Origin: Rubellimicrobium aerolatum
GTDB lineage: Bacteria; Pseudomonadota; Alphaproteobacteria; Rhodobacterales; Rhodobacteraceae
Length of the DNA: 64,000 bases
NCBI RefSeq assembly: GCF_017872975.1
Contig: NZ_JAGGJP010000003.1
Location: forward strand, 248,001 to 312,000
Reading direction: 5' to 3'
Below the pieces are notes generated by a model. That model did no database searches, had not been told where the DNA came from, and worked only from the letters and a program-made list of their open reading frames with translations. Below are positions 29,552 to 39,103 of this stretch, piece after piece. Positions within the stretch are counted from its first letter, which is position 1. Each line of letters starts with the position of its first letter. The translations under genes were made by a program, and so were the position numbers.

Positions 29552-29774
29552 CGCCCGCCCGCGCCCGCCCCCGCCCGCGCCGGATCTCCGGGGGCGGCCC
29601 CCGGAGGGTCGCGGCTGGCCGCGGCGGGGCCTTGCGGGCGGGGCGGTCCCGGCCGGCCGGGCGCGCGAGGCCCGGCGCGGCCGGGGGGGAACCTTGCCGA
29701 ACCCCGCGCCGGACGCCTTTCCAAGCCCCCCGGCTTCGGATTAGGTGGCGCCACCACGTCGAGGAGACCCCGCC

Positions 29775-31901
29775 ATGGCCCTTTCCCACCGGCTCGGCAC
29801 GGCCAGCGCCCTCGCGCTCGCGCTCGCGACGCCGGCCATCCCGCAGGACCGCGCGGTGACCTACACCTTCTTCGGCACGCCGGGCCTGCTGGAGATGCCC
29901 ACGGCCCTGAGCGCCGACGAGGGGGAGATCGCGGGGACCGTGGGGTATTTCGGCGGGCAGCTCCGCAACTCCTTCACCTTCCAGGTGACGCGGCGGCTGT
30001 CGGGGACGTTCCGGTATTCGGGCATCCCCGACTACACGATCAGCGAGGACGACCCCTACTGGGACCGCAGCTTCGACCTGCGCTTCCGCTTCAACGACGA
30101 GGGGCGCCTCGCCCCCTCGGTGGCGGTGGGATTGCAGGACTTCCTGGGGACGGGGGTCTATTCGGGCGAATACCTCGTCGCCACCAAGACGGTGGGCGAC
30201 GCCTTCCGCGTGACGGCGGGCCTGGGCTGGGGGCGCTTCGCCACGAACGGGGGCTTCGACAACCCGCTGGGCCTGGTGGGCGGGCGCTTCGAGGAGCGGC
30301 CCGACACCTTCGTGAGCGGCGACGAGGGGGGCGTGCCGGGGGCCGAGGCGTTCTTCCGGGGCGACGCGGCGGTGTTCGGCGGCGTCGAATGGGCGCCGAA
30401 CCCCCGGTGGATCCTCAAGGCCGAGTATTCGTCGGACGAGGGCTACCTGGACCAGACGGGCGAGCCGCTGTTCGACGTGAACTCGCCGCTGAACTTCGGC
30501 GCGGCCTGGCGGCCGTTGCCGGGCGTGCAGCTCCAGCTCGCCTATCTCTATGGCTCGCAGCTCGGCTTCTCGGCGAACTTCACGGTGAACCCGAACGACC
30601 GGCCCTTCGGGTCGGGGCTCGACCCCGCGCCGCAGCCGGTGGAGGTGCGGGCCGAGGCGGTGCGCGCCGCCCGGAGCTGGGACCGCGCCGCCCTGCCCGA
30701 GGCCGCGATCCGCGACCGGCTGCGGCAGGCGCTGCGGGTCGAGGGGGTGGAGCTGCTGGCGGTGGAGCTGGGGGACCGGACGGCCCGGCTGCGCTATGTC
30801 AACACGCGGTATCGGGCCGAGGCGCAGGCGATGGGGCGCGTCCTCCGCATCCTGACGGCCGAGCTGCCCGCGTCGATCGAGACGATCACCCTGGAGCCGG
30901 TGCAGAACGGGCTGCCGCTGTCGGCGGCGACCTTTGCGCGGTCGGACATCGAGGGGCTGGAGAACGAGGTCGGCGGCACCGCCGCGAGCCTCCAGCGCCT
31001 GGACCTGGAGGGGGCCGGGCCGCCCCGGGGCCTCGTGCCGGTGCCGCCGGCGGTGGAGCGGTTCACCTGGGGGGTCGCGCCCTACGTGGGCGTGTCGCTC
31101 TTCGATCCCAACGATCCGTTCCAGCTCAGCTTCGGGGTGGAGGCCTCGGCGGCCTACCGCATCGGGCCGAACCTGATCCTGTCGGGGGCGATCCGGCAGA
31201 AGATCGCGGGGAACGACGACGAGGAGGCGGAGCGCGAGCCGCTCGGCGGGGTGCCGGTGGTGCGCCGCAACTCGGGGCTTTACGGCGACGGCGGCGGGCC
31301 GGTGCTCCAGGACCTGACGCTGTCCTACTACGGGCGGCTCGGGCCGGACCTCTACAGCCGCGCGACGGTGGGCTACCTGGAGCGGATGTATGGCGGCGTT
31401 TCGGCCGAGGTGCTCTGGAAGCCGGTGGAGTCCCGCCTGGGCGTGGGGCTGGAGGTCAACCACGTCGTCCAGCGCGGCTATGACCAGCTCTTCGACTTCC
31501 GCGACTACGAGGTGACGACCGGGCACCTGTCGGCCTACTACGACTTCGGCGGCGGCTTCCAGGGCGAGGTGGACGCCGGGCGCTTCCTGGCGGGGGACTG
31601 GGGCGCGACCTTCGCCCTCGACCGCGAGTTCGAGAACGGCTGGAGCGTGGGGGGCTACTTCACCCTGACCGACATCCCCTTCGAGGACTTCGGCGAAGGG
31701 TCCTTCGACAAGGGCATCCGCATCAACATCCCGCTCGACTTCGTGCTGGGCCAGCCCACGCGGCGGCAGGTGGGGACGACGATCCGCTCGCTCAACCGCG
31801 ACGGGGGCTCGCGGGTCTCGGTCGAGGGGCGGCTCTACGAGATCGTGCGGCAGGGCCATTACGGCGAGCTTGAGGACTCATGGGGGCGGTTCTGGAGATG
31901 A
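29775..31901 (+). CDS. YjbH/GfcD-family outer-membrane exopolysaccharide protein
   Basis: A 708-residue exported protein of the YjbH family. The signal peptide is residues 1-23; the start of the mature part (TYTFFGTPGLLEMPTALSAD) is the family signature. Two beta-barrel-like halves flank a periplasmic-type middle region (residues about 300-380, with IRDRLRQALRVEGVEL). The E. coli homologue belongs to yjbEFGH, needed for an exopolysaccharide. ATG 29775 with GAGGAG upstream. Its TGA overlaps the yjbF-like ATG. Confidence 0.88.
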   Translation: MALSHRLGTASALALALATPAIPQDRAVTYTFFGTPGLLEMPTALSADEGEIAGTVGYFGGQLRNSFTFQVTRRLSGTFRYSGIPDYTISEDDPYWDRSFDLRFRFNDEGRLAPSVAVGLQDFLGTGVYSGEYLVATKTVGDAFRVTAGLGWGRFATNGGFDNPLGLVGGRFEERPDTFVSGDEGGVPGAEAFFRGDAAVFGGVEWAPNPRWILKAEYSSDEGYLDQTGEPLFDVNSPLNFGAAWRPLPGVQLQLAYLYGSQLGFSANFTVNPNDRPFGSGLDPAPQPVEVRAEAVRAARSWDRAALPEAAIRDRLRQALRVEGVELLAVELGDRTARLRYVNTRYRAEAQAMGRVLRILTAELPASIETITLEPVQNGLPLSAATFARSDIEGLENEVGGTAASLQRLDLEGAGPPRGLVPVPPAVERFTWGVAPYVGVSLFDPNDPFQLSFGVEASAAYRIGPNLILSGAIRQKIAGNDDEEAEREPLGGVPVVRRNSGLYGDGGGPVLQDLTLSYYGRLGPDLYSRATVGYLERMYGGVSAEVLWKPVESRLGVGLEVNHVVQRGYDQLFDFRDYEVTTGHLSAYYDFGGGFQGEVDAGRFLAGDWGATFALDREFENGWSVGGYFTLTDIPFEDFGEGSFDKGIRINIPLDFVLGQPTRRQVGTTIRSLNRDGGSRVSVEGRLYEIVRQGHYGELEDSWGRFWR

Positions 31902-32596
31902 GGCGAGGATTGTTGGCGGGGCTGGCCCTTCTCGGGCTGGCGGCCTGCGCGCGGGACGAGGCGCCGGCCCCGGAGGGGGGCGTGGGCGAGGTGCAGGCCC
32001 GCGCGCTGGCGGTGGTCGATCAGGTGCGCGGCGTGTTCCGGGGCATCGGCAGCGACACCACGGTGAGCGCCCCGCGCGAGATCCCCGGCGGCTTCACGCC
32101 CCAGGCCATCGCCGCCGAGCCCGGGGCCTACCGGCTGGTGCAGATCAACGCGCTGGGGGTGCAGGAGCCCGCCCGCGTGATCGAGACCAACGGCGACGAG
32201 GTGACGATCGCGCTCCAGTCCGGGCCGACGGCGGCCTTCGACGACGGCATCCTGGTGTCCACGCACGGCTTCGGCGACGACCTCGTGACCATCGATTCGG
32301 CCGGCGTGCGGGAGGCGATGCGGGCCGGTGGCGGGCCGGTGACGCGGCGCATGGAGATGCTGGACGCCCAGGACCGGGTGACGACCACGTCCTTCGCCTG
32401 CGCCATCGCGCCGGCGGGCCAGGAGGTGGTGGACCTCGGCCTGCGGCAGGCCTCGCTGCGCCGATTCGACGAGCGTTGCCAGAGCCCGGCGCTGATCTTC
32501 AGCAACATCTACTGGCTCGACGACGCCGGGAACGTGGTGTCCTCGCGGCAGTACGTGTCGCCCACTGTTGCATATTTGCGCAGCGGCCGACTCTGA
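31898..32596 (+). CDS. YjbF/GfcB-family lipoprotein
   Basis: A 232-residue lipoprotein. The signal peptide and lipobox LAAC (Cys near residue 17) are clear. The body resembles the YjbF/GfcB family (GDEVTIALQSG, CQSPALIFSNIYWLDDAGNVV, SRQYVSP). ATG 31898 overlaps the yjbH stop as ATGA and gives a compact lipoprotein signal; an in-frame ATG at 31880 would add six residues. It probably works with the YjbH partner in polysaccharide export or modification at the outer membrane. Confidence 0.85.
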   Translation: MRRGLLAGLALLGLAACARDEAPAPEGGVGEVQARALAVVDQVRGVFRGIGSDTTVSAPREIPGGFTPQAIAAEPGAYRLVQINALGVQEPARVIETNGDEVTIALQSGPTAAFDDGILVSTHGFGDDLVTIDSAGVREAMRAGGGPVTRRMEMLDAQDRVTTTSFACAIAPAGQEVVDLGLRQASLRRFDERCQSPALIFSNIYWLDDAGNVVSSRQYVSPTVAYLRSGRL

Positions 32597-32631
32597 ATCG
32601 CGCGAGTCGCGGAAAGGCGGGCGCAAGTTCC

Positions 32632-32660
32632 TTGAGGCGCGGAAACAATCAAGCTATCTC
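32632..32660 (+). promoter_or_regulatory. Putative sigma-70-type promoter of the first small acidic gene
   Basis: TTGAGG (32632-32637) and TATCTC (32655-32660) are 17 bases apart, 36 bases before the start at 32697. Two GANTC sites (32595-32599 and 32604-32608) lie just upstream and could be methylated by CcrM. Both hexamers are imperfect matches. Confidence 0.35.
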
Positions 32661-32696
32661 CTGCTCAAAGACTTGTTACCAACCCGGAGTAGAGAC

Positions 32697-32933
32697 ATGC
32701 GCCTCACCAAAGCCCTCCTTGCCAGCGCCCTCGCGGCCACCCTGGCGAGCCAAGCCGTCGCCGGTGGCTTCGCCCCCGTCGTCGCCGAGCCCGAGCCCGT
32801 CGTGGTCGTCGAGCCCGAAGCGCCGCGCTCCACCTGGGGCCTGCTGCTGCCGCTCGCCCTCCTGGGCGGCCTGGTCGCCATCGCCGTCGCCGCCGACGAG
32901 GATGACGACGACGAGACCGACACCACCGAGTGA
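32697..32933 (+). CDS. Small secreted or membrane protein with acidic tail (copy 1)
   Basis: 78 residues: a signal peptide (1-22, ending AVA), a short Pro/Val linker, one hydrophobic segment (GLLLPLALLGGLVAIAVAA) and a strongly acidic end (DEDDDDETDTTE). Nothing is known of its function. By position and size it may be the counterpart of the small E. coli YjbE in the exopolysaccharide locus, though the sequences are not similar. It has a near-identical downstream copy (33076-33321). An intrinsic terminator follows directly. Confidence 0.8.
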   Translation: MRLTKALLASALAATLASQAVAGGFAPVVAEPEPVVVVEPEAPRSTWGLLLPLALLGGLVAIAVAADEDDDDETDTTE

Positions 32934-32976
32934 TCCGAACGGCGTCGGCAGTTTCGCCACACTGTTGCTGATCCAG

Positions 32977-33008
32977 ACAAGGCAGGCCGGATGGCCTGCC
33001 TTGTTTTC
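32977..33008 (+). terminator. Rho-independent terminator between the two small paralogues
   Basis: A 12-base-pair stem (32977-32988 with 32993-33004), GGAT loop and a following T-run (TTTTC) 44 bases after the first small gene. It should isolate copy 1 from copy 2. Confidence 0.85.
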
Positions 33009-33075
33009 GTTCACGACGGGGTGCAAACATCGAGAGGACGGCGCACGCCGTGCCTATCCCAAAAGGAGCAGTCCC

Positions 33076-33321
33076 ATGAAGCACCTCAAGTCCCTCGTCC
33101 TGGCGGCCGCCGTGGCCACCGTGGCGAACCAGGCCGTCGCCGGCGGCTTCGCCCCCGTCGTCGCCGAGCCCGCCCCCGTTGCCCCCGTCGAGATCGTCGA
33201 GCCGGCCGCGCCGCGTTCGACCTGGGGCCTGCTGCTCCCGCTCGCGCTGCTGGGCGGCCTGGTGGCCATCGCCGTCGCCGCCGACGAGGATGACGACGAC
33301 GAGACCGACACCACCGAGTAA
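33076..33321 (+). CDS. Small secreted or membrane protein with acidic tail (copy 2)
   Basis: 81 residues, paralogous to the protein at 32697-32933. The mature C-terminal 37 residues (from PRSTWGLLLP to the acidic DDDDETDTTE end) are identical, while the signal peptides and linkers differ. ATG 33076 has AAAAGGAG eight bases upstream. The identical ends with diverged leaders suggest selection on the membrane and acidic part or recent gene conversion. Confidence 0.8.
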   Translation: MKHLKSLVLAAAVATVANQAVAGGFAPVVAEPAPVAPVEIVEPAAPRSTWGLLLPLALLGGLVAIAVAADEDDDDETDTTE

Positions 33322-33338
33322 GCGGACGCCCGGCGTCC

Positions 33339-33369
33339 CGGACCTGCGCCGCCCGCCGGCGCAGGTCCG
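33339..33369. terminator. Hairpin between copy 2 and convergent holA
   Basis: A 12-base-pair perfect stem (33339-33350 with 33358-33369) with a 7-base loop lies between two convergent genes, three bases before the holA stop. There is no T-run. It may act on both strands. Confidence 0.5.
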
Positions 33370-33372
33370 TCC

Positions 33373-34383
33373 CTAGCCGGCCAGCCGCATCAGCGCCCGT
33401 TCGAGCAGGGCGCGATCCGGCAGCGACCCGGAGGAGCGCAGCGCGAGGTCGAGATCGACCAGCGCCCGCAGCGCGTCCTCGATCCTCTCCCGCTTCCATG
33501 ATTCGGCCGCGCGCGCCAGCGCCTGCCGCCGGGGCCCGCCCACCGGGGGCCGCAGCGCCCCAAGGCCCGACTGCACGCCGCCCGGATCGCTCGCCACCGC
33601 GAGCAGCGCCCGGAAATGCCGCAGCGCCTGGATGGTGATGGCGACCGGCCCCAGCCCCTGCGCCGCCAGCCGCGCCAGCAGCGGCCCCACGCGGTCGCGC
33701 CGCCCGTCCGTCACCGCCGCGAGGAGGTCGTCCACCTCCGCCTCCTCGGACTGCGGGGCGAGGGCGGCGACGGTGGATTCGGCGAGCGGCCCCTCGGCGT
33801 CGAGTTGGTGGAGCGACAGACGCTCGATCAGCCCGCGCAGGTCGCCGGGGGGGAGGGTCTGGCCAAGGGCGACGAGGCGCTGCCGCGCCTCGGCGTCGAT
33901 GCGGGAGAGCCCGGCCTCGCGCAGCAGGTCCAGCACCTCGCCCTCGGTCGGCGGGTCGTCGTAGAGGGTGATCGCCGCCACCCTGGGCCGCGTCTCGAAG
34001 AGCCTGCGGAGCGCGCCCTTGGCGGCGAGCGCGCCGCCGGTGACGACGAGGCGGGCGTCCTGCGGCGTCCAGGCGTCCAGCGCGGCGAGGAGCGCCGGGG
34101 CGAGGCCGTCCGTCGCCTCCTCGACCAGCACGGCGCGGGGGCCGGGGAAGAAGCCCACGGCCTTGATCGCGTCGGTGGCGAGCGAAGGGTCGCGGCGCAG
34201 GTCGGCCCCGGCGATGCGTTCGAGGCGCATCTCGGATTCGCCCTGCGGGCCGATGAGGGCAGCGATGAGGTCGGCCCGCGCCTGCGCGACGCGGGCGCCG
34301 TCTTCGCCGGTGATGAGGACGCCGGCGGTGGCGGGGTCGGGCTTCTTCAGGAAGGCCTTGGCGTCGCGGGTGGACAGCTTCAC
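33373..34383 (-). CDS. holA: DNA polymerase III subunit delta
   Basis: A 336-residue clamp-loader subunit that opens the beta clamp. It matches the HolA fold: an N-terminal AAA+-like domain without a functional P-loop (LITGEDGARVAQARADLIAAL), DARLVVTGGALAAKGALRRLFE and a helical C-terminal collar. The start is GTG 34383, overlapping the lptE stop (GTGA). It is the third gene of the leuS-lptE-holA row. Confidence 0.92.
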   Translation of the reverse strand: MKLSTRDAKAFLKKPDPATAGVLITGEDGARVAQARADLIAALIGPQGESEMRLERIAGADLRRDPSLATDAIKAVGFFPGPRAVLVEEATDGLAPALLAALDAWTPQDARLVVTGGALAAKGALRRLFETRPRVAAITLYDDPPTEGEVLDLLREAGLSRIDAEARQRLVALGQTLPPGDLRGLIERLSLHQLDAEGPLAESTVAALAPQSEEAEVDDLLAAVTDGRRDRVGPLLARLAAQGLGPVAITIQALRHFRALLAVASDPGGVQSGLGALRPPVGGPRRQALARAAESWKRERIEDALRALVDLDLALRSSGSLPDRALLERALMRLAG

Positions 34384-34880
34384 GGCAGCGTCCCGGGGGG
34401 GAGCAGGAGGAGGCGGGTCGCGATCTCGTCGGCCAGCAGGATCATCAGGCGTTCGCGGGCGTCGGATTCGGCGGCGCGGCCGGCGACGAGGGGGCCGGTG
34501 GCGGAATATCCGGTGAAGGCGGTGGCCTCGCCCTCGGCCAGCGTGGCGGGGCCGGCGGTGAGCCGCCAGGGGGCGCGGCCGAGGAGGTTGTAGCGGGTGA
34601 TCGCGCCGGCCGGGGTGACGGCGGCGGAGTCGCGCTCCACCTCGGGCGTGACGGTCAGGGTGGCGACAGGGGTGGGGGCGCGGCCGAGCCGGTCCTCCAG
34701 CCGGGCGCGGAGGCGGTAGCCGTCGGGCGTGTCGGGGGTGGCGACGGCGACGCGGTCGCGCAGCGCCGTGCCGGGGCCGTCCGGCGCGTAGGCGGGCGCG
34801 AAGCCGCAGGCCGCCAGCGCCAGGGGCGCGAGCAGCAGGAGGCGGCGGCCCCGGTCAGGTTCCCGGTCAGGCGACGACAT
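34380..34880 (-). CDS. lptE: LPS-assembly lipoprotein LptE
   Basis: A 166-residue outer-membrane lipoprotein with lipobox LAAC (Cys25) and the [19 protein letters not shown] start usual for alphaproteobacterial LptE. It would plug and assemble the LptD barrel for LPS delivery. Its ATG lies inside the leuS end (14-base overlap), and the stop overlaps holA by four bases. The gene order leuS-lptE-holA supports the call. Confidence 0.88.
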   Translation of the reverse strand: MSSPDREPDRGRRLLLLAPLALAACGFAPAYAPDGPGTALRDRVAVATPDTPDGYRLRARLEDRLGRAPTPVATLTVTPEVERDSAAVTPAGAITRYNLLGRAPWRLTAGPATLAEGEATAFTGYSATGPLVAGRAAESDARERLMILLADEIATRLLLLPPGTLP

Positions 34881-37479
34881 TGACGATGCGGCCGGGGACG
34901 ACGATGACCTTCCTGGGGGCCGCGCCCTCCAACGCCCGCGCCACGGCCTCCAGCGCGAGGCGCTCGATCTCGGCCACGGCGGTGTCGCGGGGGACGGAGA
35001 TCTCGCCCCGGCGCTTGCCGTTGACCTGGATGGGGAGGGTGATGCTGTCCTCGACCAGCATCGCGGGGTCGGCCACCGGCCAGGGGGCCTGCGCGCAGAG
35101 GCCGTCGCCGCCGAGGGCCTGCCACAGCTCCTCGGACAGGTGGGGCGTCATCGGGGCCATGAGCTGGACCAGGGTGCGGGCGGCGCGGCGCCTGGCCTCG
35201 GCCCCGGCGTCGGATTTCGCCAGCGTGGTGGTGAAGCCGTAGAGCTTGGCGATGGCGGCGTTGAAGCCGAAGCTCTCGATGGCTTGGCTGACCTCGTGGA
35301 TGGCCTTGTGGCGGGCGCGTTCGAGGGGGGCGTCGGCGTCGGTCGGGGGGGCGTCGGCCTGGGCGGCCTCGTGGGCGAGGCGCCAGACGCGGGCGAGGTG
35401 CTTGTAGGCGGCCTCGGCCCCGGCGGCGGTCCATTCGACGTCCCGCTCGGGCGGGGAGTCGGAAAGGACGAACCAGCGGGCGGTGTCGGCGCCGAAGGTG
35501 GCGACGATGCCCACGGGGTCCACGACGTTCTTCTTGGACTTGGACATCTTGGCGGAGGGGATGACCTCCACGGCCTCGCCCGTGGCCTTGAGGAAAACCC
35601 CATCGACCCGGCGCTCTACATCTTCCGGGAAGTGATACACGGGCCGTCGCCCACTATAAGCTTGCGAACCATCATGGCTCACATTGCCGTCCTGTAGGAG
35701 CGGCGCATAGGTCTGGTAGATCTCGTGCGTGACCATGCCCTGGGTGAAGAGCGCGTCGAAGGGCTCGGCCGCCGTGGCGGGGAGGTGGCCGGTCTGGACC
35801 ATCGCGCGGGCGAAGAAGCGGGAGTAGAGGAGGTGCAGGATCGCGTGCTCGATGCCGCCGATGTATTGATCGACGTTCATCCAGTAGGCGGCCTCGGCGG
35901 GGTCGGTCGGCGTCGCGGCGTGGGGCGCGGTGAAGCGGGCGTAATACCAGCTTGAGTCGACGAAGGTGTCCATCGTGTCGGTCTCGCGACGCGCCTCCTG
36001 CCCGCAGGATGGGCAGGGGACGCGGCCCCAGGTCGGATGGCGGTCGAGCGGGTTGCCGGGGCGGTCGAAGGTCACGTCGTCGGGGAGGCGGACGGGGAGC
36101 TGGTCGCGCGGGACGGGGACCGCGCCGCAGGCGGGGCAGTGGATCACCGGGATCGGGCAGCCCCAGTAGCGCTGGCGGGACAGGAGCCAGTCGCGCAGGC
36201 GGTAGCGGGTGACGCCCCGGCCCCAGCCTTGGGCCTCCGCGATGGCGATGGCGGCCTCGACGGCCTGCTCGGAGGTCTGGGTTTCGTCACCGGCGAAGAG
36301 CTTCACGTAGCGCACGGGCTCGGACTTCGGGGGGGTGAAGGCGTCGGCGCCGTCCTCGGGGCGGACGTGATCGCCCCCGGTGGGGACGAAGGTCGAGACG
36401 ACGGGCAGCCGATACTTGCGGGCGAAGTCGAGGTCGCGCCCGTCATGCGCGGGGCAGCCGAAGATCGCGCCGGTGCCGTAGTCCATCAGGATGAAGTTGG
36501 CGATCCAGACCGGCAGCTCCCAGGACGGGTCGAGCGGGTGGCGGACGCGCAGGCCGGTGTCGATGCCGGTCTTTTCCGCCGTCTCGATGGCCTCCTCGGT
36601 GGTGCCGCCCTTGCGGGCCTCCTCGCAGTAGGCGGCGACATCGGGGCTGTCGGCGGCGAGGGCCCTGGCGAGGGGGTGGTCGGGGGAGACGGCGACGAAG
36701 CTCGCGCCCAGCAGCGTGTCGGGGCGGGTGGTGTAGACGGGAATGGCGTCGAAGCCCGGCGCGGGCGTGGTCAGCGGGAAGGACAGCTCCAGGCCGCGGC
36801 TCCGGCCGATCCAGTTGGCCTGCATCAGCTTCACCTTGGCGGGCCAGTCCTCCAGCCCGTCGAGCGCGTCGAGCAGGTCGCCCGCCATGTCGGAGATCTT
36901 GAAGAACCACTGGGTCAGCTCGCGCCGCTCCACCTCCGCGCCCGAGCGCCAGCCCTTGCCGTCCACGACCTGCTCGTTGGCGAGGACCGTCATCTCGACC
37001 GGGTCCCAGTTCACGACCGCCGCGCGGCGCGTCACCAGGCCGGCGTTCAGCATGTCCAGGAACAGCGCCTGCTGCTGGCCGTAGTATTCGGGGTCGCAGG
37101 TCGCGAACTCGCGGTCCCAGTCGATGGAGAAGCCGAGCGGCTTCATCTGGCCGCGCATGTCGGCGATGTTCTGGTAGGTCCAGTCCTTGGGATGCCCTCC
37201 GCTCGCCATCGCGGCGTTCTCGGCCGGCAGGCCGAAGGCGTCCCAGCCCATCGGGTGCAGGACCGCGTGGCCGGTGGCGCGGCGGTGGCGGGCCACCACG
37301 TCGCCCATCGTGTAGTTGCGGACATGGCCCATGTGGATGCGCCCCGAGGGATAGGGGAACATCTCAAGGACGTAGTATTTCGGCTTGGACGGGTCCGCCT
37401 TGGCGCGGAACGCCCCCGCCTTCTCCCATTCCTCCTGCCAGCGGGCCTCGATCTCGGGGGCGGCGTAGGGGCGGGACAT
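34867..37479 (-). CDS. leuS: Leucyl-tRNA synthetase
   Basis: An 870-residue class I aminoacyl-tRNA synthetase with HMGH (residues 49-52), the editing CP1 domain in the middle and KMSKS near residues 643-647 ([10 protein letters not shown]). The C-terminus ends in GRIVNVVA. Just upstream of KMSKS (plus strand 35625-35725) is a stretch reading [20 protein letters not shown] whose codons (TCA, TAT, AGC) differ from the rest and which appears as an insertion in a surface loop. The gene otherwise looks intact. An intrinsic terminator from the porin gene lies upstream. Confidence 0.96.
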   Translation of the reverse strand: MSRPYAAPEIEARWQEEWEKAGAFRAKADPSKPKYYVLEMFPYPSGRIHMGHVRNYTMGDVVARHRRATGHAVLHPMGWDAFGLPAENAAMASGGHPKDWTYQNIADMRGQMKPLGFSIDWDREFATCDPEYYGQQQALFLDMLNAGLVTRRAAVVNWDPVEMTVLANEQVVDGKGWRSGAEVERRELTQWFFKISDMAGDLLDALDGLEDWPAKVKLMQANWIGRSRGLELSFPLTTPAPGFDAIPVYTTRPDTLLGASFVAVSPDHPLARALAADSPDVAAYCEEARKGGTTEEAIETAEKTGIDTGLRVRHPLDPSWELPVWIANFILMDYGTGAIFGCPAHDGRDLDFARKYRLPVVSTFVPTGGDHVRPEDGADAFTPPKSEPVRYVKLFAGDETQTSEQAVEAAIAIAEAQGWGRGVTRYRLRDWLLSRQRYWGCPIPVIHCPACGAVPVPRDQLPVRLPDDVTFDRPGNPLDRHPTWGRVPCPSCGQEARRETDTMDTFVDSSWYYARFTAPHAATPTDPAEAAYWMNVDQYIGGIEHAILHLLYSRFFARAMVQTGHLPATAAEPFDALFTQGMVTHEIYQTYAPLLQDGNVSHDGSQAYSGRRPVYHFPEDVERRVDGVFLKATGEAVEVIPSAKMSKSKKNVVDPVGIVATFGADTARWFVLSDSPPERDVEWTAAGAEAAYKHLARVWRLAHEAAQADAPPTDADAPLERARHKAIHEVSQAIESFGFNAAIAKLYGFTTTLAKSDAGAEARRRAARTLVQLMAPMTPHLSEELWQALGGDGLCAQAPWPVADPAMLVEDSITLPIQVNGKRRGEISVPRDTAVAEIERLALEAVARALEGAAPRKVIVVPGRIVNVVA

Positions 37480-37597
37480 GGGCGGACCTCTGGGCTTCGG
37501 GGACGGGTCCGGTCATGGCCGAGCGGGGGGGCCTTGTCCAGAGCGCGACGCGCCCCGCGCCGGGGAGGGCGGAGCGGCGAGGCCCGGAAACGAAGAA

Positions 37598-37619
37598 GGG
37601 CGGTCCCGAAGGACCGCCC
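37598..37619 (-). terminator. Intrinsic terminator of the porin gene
   Basis: A 9-base-pair stem (37598-37606 with 37611-37619), read on the minus strand with a UUCG tetraloop, is followed by TTCTTCG. It lies 28 bases after the porin stop and before leuS. Confidence 0.8.
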
Positions 37620-37646
37620 CCTTGTCGCACCGATCCTTAGCTGGGA

Positions 37647-38864
37647 TCAGAACTGGAAGTTCACGGCGACGGTGGTGCCGGCTTCGTATTCGCGGGCGCC
37701 TTCCTCGTCTTCGTCGGCGTAGGAGGCGATCAGGCGCGAGCCGTTGCCGAGGTCGTACTCGACGCCGACGTAGCCGCCATCTTCCTGCACGTAGCCGGCA
37801 TACAGCTCGATGCCCGCGCCGGAGTCGAAGCCGACTTCGAGGCCGTAGTTGGTGTTCTCGTCGTCGTCGTCACCGTCATTTTCGAAGTCGGTGTCGAGTT
37901 CGGCGTCGTCGATGTCGTTGTCGTCGTCTTCCAGCGAGTAGAAGGCGGAGACGGTGAGCGGGCCGGAGGCGTAGTCGGCCGACACGCCGTAGCCGTTCTC
38001 GACGTCATCGAAGCCGCCGTCGAACAGGCCGGCTTCGTTCTTCTCGATCACGTAGAACGCGCCGAGGGTGACGGGGCCGACCGGGTAGGAGGCCTCGAAG
38101 CCGAGCGAGGAGTCCTCGTCGGTGTTGTTCTGGGCGTAGGCGACCTGCACGTCGGCGCCGGCGAAGGTCGAGCCGACCGAGACGCCGAACACTTCATCGA
38201 CCGAGAAGTCGTCGTTGCCGGCTTCGGGATCGTAGTCGCCCGTCGATCCGTCCGAGGCTTCGGACTCTTCCTGGTAGGCGAGCGCGTAGGTGAAGCGGGC
38301 GATCGAGCCGCGGGCGCCGAGGGCGAACTGGTCGAGGTTGTCCTCGTCCGGGGTGTTGTTGTCCTCGTCGGCGACGACGGCCGAGAGCGAGGCGTCGATG
38401 CCGCGGAAGATGGTGTCGCCGCGCAGCACGGTCTCGCCGTCGGCCTCGGAGAAGTCGTCGGCGCGCATGTCGCCGGCCGAGTCCCACTTGGATTCGGCGG
38501 CGAAGGTGATGTCGCCGAAGAACAGGCCGCCATTCTCGGTGGTCAGCGAGAGGAGGAAGTCGTCATCGACGTCCACGGAGGAGCCGTCGCCGCCCGCGCC
38601 GGCGTCCGCGTCCTCGTCCACCACGTTCAGCGTGAAGCTGGCGGCGGCGGTGAGGCCGTTGTTGATCTCTTGCGTCAGCGTGACGCCGAGGTTCACTTCC
38701 CAGAAGAAGCCGTCGTCGGGCGTCCCGTCCGAGTTCAGGTCGCGCGGCTCGATGCCGTTGTCTTCGTTGAAGCCCAGGGTGGCGTCACCGCCGAAGGTGA
38801 CATCGGCGGCCGCCGCGCCCGCGAAGGCGAGGATCGAGGCCGAAGCCAGCAGGATGCGTTTCAT
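37647..38864 (-). CDS. Outer-membrane porin, strongly acidic
   Basis: A 405-residue porin of the alphaproteobacterial Rhodobacter-type family. The signal peptide is residues 1-20 (ending AAA). Alternating beta strands run throughout and the terminal Phe of NFQF is the usual barrel end. The loops are very rich in Asp and Glu (for example DEDNNTPDEDN, DDDNDIDDAELDTDFE). The high acidity fits a salt-adapted outer membrane or a cation-selective pore. It is monocistronic, with its own terminator and a 239-base upstream region. Confidence 0.92.
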   Translation of the reverse strand: MKRILLASASILAFAGAAAADVTFGGDATLGFNEDNGIEPRDLNSDGTPDDGFFWEVNLGVTLTQEINNGLTAAASFTLNVVDEDADAGAGGDGSSVDVDDDFLLSLTTENGGLFFGDITFAAESKWDSAGDMRADDFSEADGETVLRGDTIFRGIDASLSAVVADEDNNTPDEDNLDQFALGARGSIARFTYALAYQEESEASDGSTGDYDPEAGNDDFSVDEVFGVSVGSTFAGADVQVAYAQNNTDEDSSLGFEASYPVGPVTLGAFYVIEKNEAGLFDGGFDDVENGYGVSADYASGPLTVSAFYSLEDDDNDIDDAELDTDFENDGDDDDENTNYGLEVGFDSGAGIELYAGYVQEDGGYVGVEYDLGNGSRLIASYADEDEEGAREYEAGTTVAVNFQF

Positions 38865-39103
38865 GGTTTCCCTCGTGTTTGCATTCCCGAGAATGCCAGT
38901 CCGACTAGCATTGCGATGTGTTTGCGCCCTCGGGGGGCCACATTCAACAGTCTCGGGGGCGTGAGGGAGGGCTGCCACAAAATTGATGCAGACGGGCCAC
39001 ACAGGGGCGGGCCGAACCGGCGTCGTATAGTGGCGGTCCCCGTCGAACGCCAGCTAGGACGTGGGGGCGGCCTGCCCAGGGGCATGACGGAGGGGGACGT
39101 GAC

